A stretch of DNA of 33,372 nucleotides, from assembly GCA_016931695.1 (NCBI GenBank), contig JAFGEI010000053.1:1-33372 (forward strand), read 5' to 3'. Every line of letters begins with the position of its first letter. The stretch's first letter is position 1. Made by a program: the position numbers and the translations under genes. Origin of the DNA: Anaerolineae bacterium (GTDB taxonomy: Bacteria; Chloroflexota; Anaerolineae; B4-G1; DUEL01). Below, one piece after another: positions 1 to 7,302 of the stretch. The notes beneath the pieces are model-generated. The model saw only the letters and a program-made list of their open reading frames with translations, searched no databases and had not been told where the DNA came from.

Positions 1-289
1 CAGGTGCGGGAATTCAGGGCAGGCATAGAACCGGCGGGGTATTCTCGCCTGCGTGTACTAGAGCCTGGAGGCCGCCACCACAACAGGAGAAAAGAGCGTC
101 TCGAGCAAAAATGACATGGTGTAAGTTAGACAAGACTTCGGAAGTCTCAAAAATGCTCTATCCAACGGCTTTTGCGGTGATTCAAGTCGCTTTTGCCTTC
201 AAAGTCCTCGGCTGAAGACGTCCGAAGTCTCTCCGCAACCGAAATGAAACGCACCCAAATGACATAACAGGCCGCTTCAGGAGGTCAAC
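1..289. promoter_or_regulatory. Upstream region of the MscS gene with two palindromic sites
   Basis: No gene is visible in this stretch. It holds a perfect 15-bp palindrome (AGACTTCGGAAGTCT, 133-147) and a second near-copy with 13 of 15 bases identical (216-230). The AGAC and AAGTCT flanks are kept in both. They could be paired operators for the downstream channel gene or copies of a dispersed palindrome; the sequence alone cannot decide. The ribosome binding site AGGAGG lies at about 280-285, directly before the ATG at 290. No convincing -35/-10 pair was found. Confidence 0.4.
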
Positions 290-1105
290 ATGGAAATCCC
301 ACAGGTACTGCTAGAACTGCTTTCACAATTTCTGCTCTTTCTGCCCAAGCTGCTGGTCGCCATCGTCGTATTCCTGCTCACCCTGGTAGCGGCGGGCCTG
401 CTCAACCGCATCGTGGGACAAGCCCTGGATAAACGCAAGGTCAATCCGTCGTTGAGACTGCTCATCTGCAAAATCAGCCTGTGGACGACGATCATCCTGG
501 GCAGCATCATCGCCCTGGAACAGGTCAATTTCGACGTCACCGCTTTCCTGGCCGGGGTGGGCATCGTCGGCTTTACCGTCGGCTTTGCCATCCAGGACGT
601 GAGCAAGAATTTCGTCGCCGGGCTACTGCTGCTGCTGCAGCAGCCCTTCGAGATCGGTGACGCGATCCAGGTGGGAGATTTTGCCGGCACCGTCAAAACC
701 ATCGACCTGCGGGCAACCGAGCTGCAGACCATGGACGGCCGGACGGTGCTGATCCCCAACGCCGACGTATTTACCAGCCCGATCGTCAATTACGGGCTGG
801 ACAAGACCCGCCGCATCAACCTGGCGATCGGCGTCGCCTACGACAGCGACCTGGACCTGGTGCGCCAGGTCACCGTCGAGGCCCTGACCACCATTTCCGG
901 CGTGCACGAGGACCCCGGCCCCCATGTCGTGTTCAACAATTTCGGCCCCTCGACAATCGACGGCACCGTCTACTACTCGATCAACCGCGAGACCATCGGC
1001 GTCATGGACGCCCGTGACGCGGGAATTCGCAAGCTTAAAACCGCGTACGAACAAGCGGGGATCGACATGCCCTACCCGACGCAGACCATCCGCCTGCAAC
1101 AATAG
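290..1105 (+). CDS. Small-conductance mechanosensitive channel (MscS family)
   Basis: A 271-residue MscS-type channel, which opens under membrane tension and releases solutes on hypo-osmotic shock. Three membrane segments are visible at about residues 11-40, 62-78 and 83-117. The third is the Gly/Ala-rich pore helix, with the run GVGIVGFTVGFAIQD near residues 89-103. It is followed by the beta domain with the family hallmark QQPFEIGDAIQVGDFAGTV and the PNADVFTSPIVNY segment, then the alpha/beta C-terminal domain. Length fits the minimal MscS class (E. coli MscS is 286 residues). AGGAGG about 5 nt before the ATG supports the start. The gene stands alone, ends in strong hairpins, and has paired palindromes upstream. 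Family assignment is secure; ion selectivity and gating threshold cannot be read. Confidence 0.93.
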   Translation: MEIPQVLLELLSQFLLFLPKLLVAIVVFLLTLVAAGLLNRIVGQALDKRKVNPSLRLLICKISLWTTIILGSIIALEQVNFDVTAFLAGVGIVGFTVGFAIQDVSKNFVAGLLLLLQQPFEIGDAIQVGDFAGTVKTIDLRATELQTMDGRTVLIPNADVFTSPIVNYGLDKTRRINLAIGVAYDSDLDLVRQVTVEALTTISGVHEDPGPHVVFNNFGPSTIDGTVYYSINRETIGVMDARDAGIRKLKTAYEQAGIDMPYPTQTIRLQQ

Positions 1106-1117
1106 ATCCGTGGGGTT

Positions 1118-1152
1118 TCAGATGGGGCAGAGTTGGACTCTGCCCCATCTGA
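1118..1152 (+). terminator. Perfect 16-bp hairpin after the MscS gene
   Basis: A perfect 16-bp stem with a TGG loop: TCAGATGGGGCAGAGT at 1118-1133 pairs with its exact complement at 1137-1152. It begins 12 nt after the MscS stop codon. No T-run follows directly, so it may act with the next hairpin as a tandem terminator or protect the 3' end of the mRNA. Confidence 0.6.
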
Positions 1153-1165
1153 GAAAATCCGTAGG

Positions 1166-1197
1166 GGCGACCTTGTGGTCGCCGACGAATCTTTTTT
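1166..1197 (+). terminator. Rho-independent-like terminator
   Basis: GGCGACC (1166-1172), a TTGT loop and GGTCGCC (1177-1183) form a 7-bp GC-rich stem. An 8-nt gap is followed by six T residues at 1192-1197. The gap is longer than ideal, but the combination after the first hairpin makes termination before etfB likely. The phrase around GGGGCGACC may also be a dispersed repeat in the genome. Confidence 0.5.
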
Positions 1198-1238
1198 GCA
1201 GGTTGCTTGACAACAAACGATTAGGAGGAAAGTGACGC

Positions 1239-2129
1239 ATGCCCTACAACTGCATCGTGTTGGTGAAACAAGTGCCCGACACGGCCCACATCACCGGCCA
1301 GGCGATGAAGGAGGACGGCACGGTCAACCGGGCCGCGCTGCCGGCGATCTTTAATCCCGAGGACCTGAACGCGCTCGAGATGGCGCTGCAGGTGCGGGAG
1401 CGGCACGGCGGGCGGGTGACCGTGCTGACCATGGGGCCTCCCCGGGCGGCCGAAATCCTGCGCGAGGCCCTGTACCGCGGCGCCGACCAGGTGATCCTGC
1501 TCTCCGACAAGCGGTTCGCCGGTTCGGACACCCTCGCCACCTCCTACGCCCTCAAGTGCGCCGTCGAGCACGTCGGCGATTACGACATTGTCTTTTGCGG
1601 CCGCCAGGCAATCGACGGCGACACCGCCCAGGTCGGCCCCCAGGTGGCGGAAAAACTGGGCATCCCCCAGATCACCTACGCCGAGTCGATCGAGGCACTG
1701 GAGGCGCAGTACATCGTCGCCTGGCGGGCCTTTCCCCGCGGGCGGGAAAAGGTACGCTGTTCGCTGCCCTGCCTGCTGACCGTCGTCGGCTCGGCCAACC
1801 AACCCCGCCCGCCCTCGGCCAGGCGGATGATGGCCTACAAGCTCGCCGCGACCCCCCTCGAGTACGCGGCGCTGTTGGAACAGTACAACGAGTTCGAGAG
1901 CGCCGCGGCCCTGGATGCCTACCTGGCCGAGCGGGGCCTGCAAATCCCGCTCTGGGACGCCGACGACGTCGGCGCCGACACAACCTGGCTCGGCCTCGGC
2001 GGCTCGCCGACCAAGGTGCTCAAGGTCGATTTCGTGGTCGTCGAGCGACAGGAGAGCAAGGAACTGCCCGCGACCGGGGAAGGCACCACCATCCTGGTGC
2101 GCGAGTTGATCGACGAGTACATTCTATAA
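1239..2129 (+). CDS. etfB: Electron transfer flavoprotein, beta subunit
   Basis: The 296-residue EtfB/FixA subunit pairs with EtfA to carry electrons between flavin dehydrogenases and the respiratory or ferredoxin pool. Visible marks are the start MPYNCIVLVKQVPDT, the NPEDLNALEMAL segment, VTVLTMGPP, and GRQAIDGDTAQVGP at residues 121-134, which belongs to the nucleotide-binding region. LGLGGSPTKV lies near the C-terminus. These phrases resemble the EtfB of anaerobes such as Acidaminococcus and Clostridium (bifurcation-associated group, from memory) more than the mitochondrial or proteobacterial type. AGGAGG upstream supports the ATG. EtfA follows after 13 nt and an acyl-CoA dehydrogenase after that. 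Function as an ETF is nearly certain; bifurcation is inference. Confidence 0.95.
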   Translation: MPYNCIVLVKQVPDTAHITGQAMKEDGTVNRAALPAIFNPEDLNALEMALQVRERHGGRVTVLTMGPPRAAEILREALYRGADQVILLSDKRFAGSDTLATSYALKCAVEHVGDYDIVFCGRQAIDGDTAQVGPQVAEKLGIPQITYAESIEALEAQYIVAWRAFPRGREKVRCSLPCLLTVVGSANQPRPPSARRMMAYKLAATPLEYAALLEQYNEFESAAALDAYLAERGLQIPLWDADDVGADTTWLGLGGSPTKVLKVDFVVVERQESKELPATGEGTTILVRELIDEYIL

Positions 2130-2142
2130 GGGAAAACGAGAA

Positions 2143-3153
2143 ATGACTCAAGACGTTTGGGTATTCATCGAGCAAGAAGAAGGTACCATCACCGACGTCA
2201 GCCTGGAGCTGCTCTCCAAGGGGCGCAGCCTGGGGGACGAGCTGGGCGGTCGCGTCTGCGCGCTGCTCCTCGGCCACCGGATCGACCACCTGGCGCAGAC
2301 GGCGATCCACCAGGGCGCCGACGTGGTCCTGCTGGCCGACCACCCCGAGCTCGCCCGCTACCGTACCCTGCCCTACGCCCGGGTCGCCACCGACCTGGTG
2401 CGGGAGCGCCAGCCGGCCATCTTTTTGCTGGGCGCGACTCCCACCGGGCGGGACCTGGCGCCGCGCATTGCCAGCGCCGTCCGCGCCGGCCTGACCGCCG
2501 ACTGCACCGAGCTCAAGATCGGCTCCTTCACCCACCGCGGTGAGACATATGAACAGTTGTTGTACCAGATCCGGCCCGCCTTTGGCGGCAACGTCGTCGC
2601 CACCATCGTCAACCCCCACATGCACCCGCAGATGGCGACGGTGCGGCCGGGCGTGATGCGCCGGGGGGAGCCGGACACCGCCCGCCGGGGCGCAGTGGAG
2701 CGCATCGCGCCCCAGTTCGCGCCGGGCGACCTGGCGCTACAAGTGCTGGAACGGCAGATGTGGCCCCCGCTCTGCGACCTGACGGGCGCCTCCATCGTCG
2801 TCGCCGGCGGCGCTGGGGTGGGCAGCCGGGAGAATTTCCAACGCCTCTACGAACTGGCCCGCGTCCTCGGCGGCGAGGTCGGCGCCTCCCGCGCCGCCGT
2901 CGACGCCGGATTTGTCGAGCCGGAGCGCCAGGTCGGCCAGACCGGCGTCACCGTGCGCCCGCGCCTCTACATCGCCTGCGGCATCTCGGGCGCCGTGCAG
3001 CACCGGGCCGGAATGGACCAGGCGGGCACGATCATTGCCATCAACAGCGACCCCAACGCGCCCATATTTGACATTGCCCACTACAAAATCGTCGGCGACC
3101 TGAACCAGGTCATCCCGCAGATGATTCGCTCGTACCGCGAGAACGCCAAATAG
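2143..3153 (+). CDS. etfA: Electron transfer flavoprotein, alpha subunit
   Basis: The 336-residue EtfA/FixB is the partner of the upstream EtfB. The N-terminal half (about 1-190) is the alpha/beta ETF domain with GATPTGRDLAPRIASAV, LTADCTEL and RPAFGGNVVATIV. The C-terminal FAD domain carries GASRAAVDAG (237-246), VGQTG (254-258) and GISGAVQH (270-277), which bind FAD in the family. The CTEL and FGGNVVATI phrases again match the anaerobe-type ETF rather than the classical one. The gene sits 13 nt after etfB and 10 nt before the dehydrogenase, each start preceded by a purine-rich site, so all three are probably one transcript. There is no ferredoxin domain fused at the N-terminus, unlike some clostridial EtfA proteins. 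Confidence 0.95.
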   Translation: MTQDVWVFIEQEEGTITDVSLELLSKGRSLGDELGGRVCALLLGHRIDHLAQTAIHQGADVVLLADHPELARYRTLPYARVATDLVRERQPAIFLLGATPTGRDLAPRIASAVRAGLTADCTELKIGSFTHRGETYEQLLYQIRPAFGGNVVATIVNPHMHPQMATVRPGVMRRGEPDTARRGAVERIAPQFAPGDLALQVLERQMWPPLCDLTGASIVVAGGAGVGSRENFQRLYELARVLGGEVGASRAAVDAGFVEPERQVGQTGVTVRPRLYIACGISGAVQHRAGMDQAGTIIAINSDPNAPIFDIAHYKIVGDLNQVIPQMIRSYRENAK

Positions 3154-3163
3154 GGAGAACAAG

Positions 3164-4864
3164 ATGGCAGACAATTTTTTCGCCGATAACCTTGACCTTC
3201 AATTCCACCTGGACCGGCTCGACCTGGGCGAGGTGGTCGATTCCCTGGAGGACGGCTACACCCAGGCGGCGCAATACCCCGCGGCACCGCGCAACTATGC
3301 CGACGCGATGGACAACTACCGGCGGATCCTCCACCTGCTGGGCGAGATTTGCGCCACGCGCATCGCTCCGCGGGCCGGCGAGGCGGACGAAGCGGGCGCC
3401 CACTTCCAGGCCGGCACCGTCAGCTACGCCGCGCCCACCCAGGAGGCGCTGGCGCTCCTGCGCCAGGCCGACCTGATGGGGGCCATGCTGCCGCGGCAAT
3501 ACGGCGGGCTCAACCTGCCCGGCACCATCTTTCAGATGATGGTCGAAATCCTCTCCCGCGCCGACGCCGGGCTGATGACCCTCTTTGGCTTGCAAGAGAT
3601 CTCGTCCACCATCGCCGAGTACGGTTCGGAAGAGGTCAAAGCGCAGGTCCTGCCCCGCTTTGCCCGCGGCGAGGTGACGGCGGCGATGGTGCTCACCGAG
3701 CCCGACGCCGGCTCCGACCTGGGCGCCGTCCAGGCTCGCGCCCTGCAGGACCAGGAGACGGGCGAGTGGCGCATCCACGGCGTCAAGCGGTTCATCACCA
3801 ACGGCGCGGCGGACATCCACCTGGTGCTGGCCCGTTCCGAGCCCGGGAGCGACGACGCCCGCGGCCTCTCGCTCTTCCTGGTCGAGCGGGACGAGAGCGT
3901 GCACGTCCGCCGCATCGAGAACAAGCTGGGCATCCACGCCTCGCCCACCTGCGAGATCCAGTACGACAACACGCCGGCCCGGCTCATCGGCAAGCAGCGC
4001 TTTGGCCTGATCCGCTACGCAATGAGCATGATGAACGGCGCCCGGCTGGCAGTATCGGCCCAGGCGCTGGGGATTGCCGAAGCGGCCTACCGGGAAGCGT
4101 GGCGCTATGCCCAGAAACGGGCCCAATTCGGGCAGGCGATCTGCGCCCTGCCGGCGGTCTACCGCATGCTGCTATCGATGCGCGGCGAGATCGAGGCGAC
4201 GCGGGCGCTGGTGTATGAGACCGCCCGGCAGGTCGACCTGCTGCGGGCCTGCGATCGCCGCGGCGACCGCACCCGGACGCGCCAGCTCAGCCGCCGGCTC
4301 GACTTGATGACCCCCCTGGTCAAGTACTATGCCACCGAGATGGGAAACCGCACCTGCTACCAGGCGATGCAGATCCACGGCGGCGCCGGCTATATGCGCG
4401 AGTTCAACGTCGAGCGGCACGCGCGGGACGTCCGCGTGACGAGCATCTACGAGGGCACCAGCCAGCTGCAGGTCGTCGCCGCCACCGGGGGGCTGCTGGG
4501 ACACGGCATCGACGATCTGTTGGACGAGTGGCGCAGCCCGGATGACGACGCCGACCTGGCCCCGCTCAAAAAAGGGCTGGAGCAGGCCGTCCAGGTCTAC
4601 CGCCACTGCGTCGATCACCTGAAAGGGAGCGAGGACGTGCAACTCGTCGAGTACTATGCCGTCGACATGGTAGAGGCCGCCGTCCACATCCTCAACAGCT
4701 GGCTGATGATGCGAGACGCCCCTCACTCACCGCGGAAACGCGAGATGGCCCACGTTTACGTCGCCGACGCGCTGCCCAAAATCCAGTGCGCCCTGGCCGC
4801 CCTGCAGGCCGCCGACCCCGCGCCGTTGCGGGCCCATAAAGAAATCCTCTCCGGCCCATTCTAG
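3164..4864 (+). CDS. Long acyl-CoA dehydrogenase, ETF partner
   Basis: A 566-residue FAD acyl-CoA dehydrogenase that oxidises an acyl-CoA to the enoyl-CoA, or runs in reverse as an enoyl-CoA reductase with a bifurcating ETF. Family marks are MVLTEPDAGSDLGAV (175-189), the GVKRFITNGAADIHLV segment, QIHGGAGYMREFNVER, and YEGTSQLQ, in which Glu430 is the expected catalytic base. It is about 180 residues longer than the usual 380-residue enzyme. The extra sequence is an N-terminal piece of about 50-70 residues and a C-terminal helical region from about residue 450 to 566. Such extensions occur in the 550-600-residue dehydrogenases of anaerobes. GGAGAA lies before the ATG, 10 nt after etfA. Substrate chain length and direction cannot be told from sequence. 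Confidence 0.92.
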   Translation: MADNFFADNLDLQFHLDRLDLGEVVDSLEDGYTQAAQYPAAPRNYADAMDNYRRILHLLGEICATRIAPRAGEADEAGAHFQAGTVSYAAPTQEALALLRQADLMGAMLPRQYGGLNLPGTIFQMMVEILSRADAGLMTLFGLQEISSTIAEYGSEEVKAQVLPRFARGEVTAAMVLTEPDAGSDLGAVQARALQDQETGEWRIHGVKRFITNGAADIHLVLARSEPGSDDARGLSLFLVERDESVHVRRIENKLGIHASPTCEIQYDNTPARLIGKQRFGLIRYAMSMMNGARLAVSAQALGIAEAAYREAWRYAQKRAQFGQAICALPAVYRMLLSMRGEIEATRALVYETARQVDLLRACDRRGDRTRTRQLSRRLDLMTPLVKYYATEMGNRTCYQAMQIHGGAGYMREFNVERHARDVRVTSIYEGTSQLQVVAATGGLLGHGIDDLLDEWRSPDDDADLAPLKKGLEQAVQVYRHCVDHLKGSEDVQLVEYYAVDMVEAAVHILNSWLMMRDAPHSPRKREMAHVYVADALPKIQCALAALQAADPAPLRAHKEILSGPF

Positions 4865-5529
4865 TGCTGGAGGCCAGGTTCCCGCCGGAGCAGAAAGGGG
4901 CAAGAGTTTTGCCGGCGGAGGCAATGTGTTATTCCCTGTTTCGCGTTCAGGAAAATTACTTTACAGGAACAAATCGCGGGGATGCCAAACGGGAAAAAGC
5001 TGCACAAAGATATGCGCGGCGATCCCGGCAGAAAAGCCGCAGTCACCAGTCCGGCAGATGTTGGGGCGCGGCAGCCCACAACCAGCACATATGGGGGTTG
5101 CCGCGCTCGTGCCTTCCGGAAACACGCGCGGCGCCAGCCCGCCCCTGTCTCTAGAATCGCGTAAATTGCGCGAGAACAGCTTGCCATAAGAAAGCTTAAA
5201 CTGCGGGTTCTTTTAAGGCAACAGCAGGGAATTGGGTTGCCCCGTTTCCGCAGCTTTGGTACAATGTGCCCGCATGCGAGGATGAAAAAGCACCCGGCTT
5301 CTGTAGTTGCATCCTCAACCAACAAAAAGCCTCTCTTTGTAATTATATTGGGATAGCCGCGCGGCAGGCCATCCAACCCAAGGGCCCTCTGGGTCATCTG
5401 TTAATCAGCAAAGCAACGGTTCGGACCTCGATGCTTCGCTGGAAGGAGCAGCGGTGGGTAATTTGTCGCGTGGTTGCAAGTATACGTTTTTTACTGCCCT
5501 GCGTCGTACCCGTGCGGGGAGCGTGATGA
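4865..5529. other. Intergenic region and dnaA leader; no gene supported
   Basis: This 665-bp stretch separates the acyl-CoA dehydrogenase from dnaA. Open frames exist on both strands, but their translations lack any recognisable motif, are Arg/Cys/Ser-rich and have no good ribosome binding site, so none is called. The right half contains the dnaA promoter (separate entry). Downstream of it are a possible 7-bp stem (GAGGATG at 5278-5284 with CATCCTC at 5310-5316) and a short ACCCA/TGGGT hairpin around GGGCCC near 5375-5395. No tRNA or known small RNA fold was recognised. Confidence 0.5.
5237..5265 (+). promoter_or_regulatory. Probable dnaA promoter
   Basis: TTGCCC (5237-5242, four of six matches to the sigma-70 -35 box), a 17-bp spacer, then TACAAT (5260-5265, five of six matches to -10). 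Transcription would start near 5272, leaving a leader of about 257 nt before the dnaA ATG at 5530. No DnaA box overlaps it. Confidence 0.5.
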
Positions 5530-6882
5530 ATGGATGCCGACCAAATCTGGCAGGCTGCATTAGGTGAGCTACAACTAGAATTGACGCGGGCGACGTTTAA
5601 CACCTGGATTCACGGCGCCCGGTTGGTGGCATACGAAGATGGCCTGTTCGTCATCGGCGTCGCCAATGCTTACGGGCGTGACTGGCTGGAAAACCGGCTC
5701 CGCTCGATAATCGTCCGCGTCCTCACCCGCCTCGCCGGCCGGACGGTATCCGTGCGCTTTGTCGTCTGGGAAGAGGCACAACCAGAACCGGCCCCCCTGC
5801 TCCAGCCCGCTTTCCCTCCGCCGCTGCAGACAGCGATCCCAGATAGTCACGGGAACAACAGCCTGAATCCCATCTATACCTTCGATTCCTTCATCGTTGG
5901 GCCGGGCAACCGCCTGGCCCAGGCAGCCTGTCAGGCGGTGGCTGAGCAGCCCAACAAGGCGTTCAATCCCCTCTTTCTCTACGGCGGCGTCGGCCTCGGC
6001 AAGACCCACCTGCTCCACGCCATCGGCCACGTCTGCAAGGCGGCCGGCCTCCGCGTCCTCTACGTTTCCGCCGAGACGTTCACCAACAACCTCATCGAAG
6101 CGATCCGCAACCACACCACCGAGGCCTTTCGCGAGCTCTATCGCACCGTCAACGTCTTGTTGGTCGACGACGTCCATTTCATCGCTGGCAAAGAATCGAC
6201 CCAGGAAGAGTTTTTCCACACCTTCAACACCCTCCATGGCAGCGGCTCGCAGATCATCATCTCCTCCGACCGCCCCCCCCGGGCGATGGCCCTGCTGGAA
6301 GAACGCCTCCGTTCCCGCTTCGAGTGGGGGCTGATGCTGGACATCCAGCCGCCCGAACTGGAAACGCGGATCGCCATCCTGCGCCGGAAAGCAGCGGGCG
6401 CAGCGTTGGACATACCCGACGAAATTCTCTACCTCATCGCCGAACGAATCCAGAGCAACGTCCGCGAACTGGAAGGCGGCCTGAACCGGATCATCGCCAT
6501 GTCGACGCTGACCGCCCAGCCCCTGACCTCCGATCTCGCCCTGACCGCCCTCACCGAAATGACCGCCTGCTCCCGGCCCGAACTGACACTAAACGACGTC
6601 CTGCAGACTGTGACCGATCTTTACCAGCTGACAGAGAACGAAATGACCGGACCGAGCCGCCTGCGGCGCATCGCCCGCCCGCGACAGATCGCCATGTACC
6701 TGATGCGGCAGGAGACAGCAGCCTCCCTATCCCAGATTGGCGCCTTTTTTGGCGGGCGGGACCACTCGACGGTCTTGTACGCACAAGAGAAAATTGCCGA
6801 CTGGATTGAAAAGGACAACGACCTGCGCCGCGAGATCCAGTCGCTCCGCGAACAACTTTACCGCGAAAAGAGCGCCGCGTAA
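5530..6882 (+). CDS. dnaA: Chromosomal replication initiator DnaA
   Basis: The 450-residue DnaA is the AAA+ ATPase that binds DnaA boxes and opens oriC. Domain I is at about residues 1-80 (the WQAALGELQLELTRATFNTW segment). A short variable linker follows, then the AAA+ core with Walker A GGVGLGKT (152-159) and Walker B LLVDD ending at Asp213-Asp214. The domain IV helix-turn-helix has the DnaA signature GGRDHSTVLYAQEKI starting at residue 408. Length matches bacterial DnaA. The start ATG has GGGGAG about 8 nt upstream. The gene is monocistronic as seen here: dnaN, recF or rpmH are not next to it, and a DnaA-box cluster follows the stop codon at once. Identification is certain. Confidence 0.98.
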   Translation: MDADQIWQAALGELQLELTRATFNTWIHGARLVAYEDGLFVIGVANAYGRDWLENRLRSIIVRVLTRLAGRTVSVRFVVWEEAQPEPAPLLQPAFPPPLQTAIPDSHGNNSLNPIYTFDSFIVGPGNRLAQAACQAVAEQPNKAFNPLFLYGGVGLGKTHLLHAIGHVCKAAGLRVLYVSAETFTNNLIEAIRNHTTEAFRELYRTVNVLLVDDVHFIAGKESTQEEFFHTFNTLHGSGSQIIISSDRPPRAMALLEERLRSRFEWGLMLDIQPPELETRIAILRRKAAGAALDIPDEILYLIAERIQSNVRELEGGLNRIIAMSTLTAQPLTSDLALTALTEMTACSRPELTLNDVLQTVTDLYQLTENEMTGPSRLRRIARPRQIAMYLMRQETAASLSQIGAFFGGRDHSTVLYAQEKIADWIEKDNDLRREIQSLREQLYREKSAA

Positions 6883-7260
6883 TCATCCACATTCCATTCT
6901 CACCCCTACACCTGCCCCCTACCGCCCCCCCCGCCCCCAAATATGGCGGAGGCTCCGCGCGTTGTTGTGGATAACCTGCGCCTGCCCTGTGGATAACTCG
7001 ACCGGATTGTGAATAATTTGCCTTGCGGCCCCCCGTCTTTACCGGGTCGCCTCTCCTTGAATACCGGGGTTATCCACCCTCTTTCCACAACCTCGTGGAG
7101 AAACTTTCCATGCCCGGCCCCCAGCACTGGGGGTTCACAGTAAAGCCCCCCCTATCCCTGGCGTTAATTCGGGAACCCCGAAATTTGTCCACTTTTCCAC
7201 CGCCCCTACTACGACTACGACTTAGATAAATTAGCAATGTGAGGTATAATGAACAAAGTT
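6883..7260. other. oriC: Putative replication origin (oriC) with DnaA boxes
   Basis: The region directly after dnaA holds a cluster of DnaA boxes (consensus TTATNCACA). Two are perfect on the minus strand at 6966-6974 and 6988-6996. One reads TTATTCACA on the minus strand at 7008-7016. Close matches on the plus strand are at 6883-6891 and 7070-7078 (one mismatch each), with weaker ones at 7081-7089 and 7193-7201. The three minus-strand boxes start 22 and 20 bp apart, about two helical turns. An AT-rich stretch at about 7219-7260, which stands out from its GC-rich surroundings, is a candidate unwinding element. The position beside dnaA supports the call. GC-skew across the genome could not be examined. 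Confidence 0.8.
7245..7250 (+). promoter_or_regulatory. -10 box for the alpha-oxoamine synthase gene
   Basis: A perfect TATAAT in an AT-rich stretch 52 nt before the chosen ATG at 7303. The best-placed -35 (TTAGAT, 7222-7227, 17-bp spacer) matches poorly. The box also lies inside the candidate unwinding element of oriC, so initiation and transcription may interfere. Confidence 0.45.
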
Positions 7261-7302
7261 CCAATCCTATCCAACAGGTGCTAAATGCGAAAGGAGTTTA
7301 TG

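Noticed and set aside
1207-1235. TTGACA at 1207-1212 as the etfB promoter
   Set aside because: No -10-like sequence lies 16-18 bp downstream, and that position holds the ribosome binding site.
4861-5397. Minus-strand open frame of 178 codons upstream of dnaA
   Set aside because: No motif, odd composition rich in Cys, Arg and Ser, no ribosome site, and it runs across the dnaA promoter.
5266-5526. Plus-strand open frame of 86 codons in the dnaA leader
   Set aside because: It starts at the -10 box itself, has no ribosome site and no recognisable sequence.
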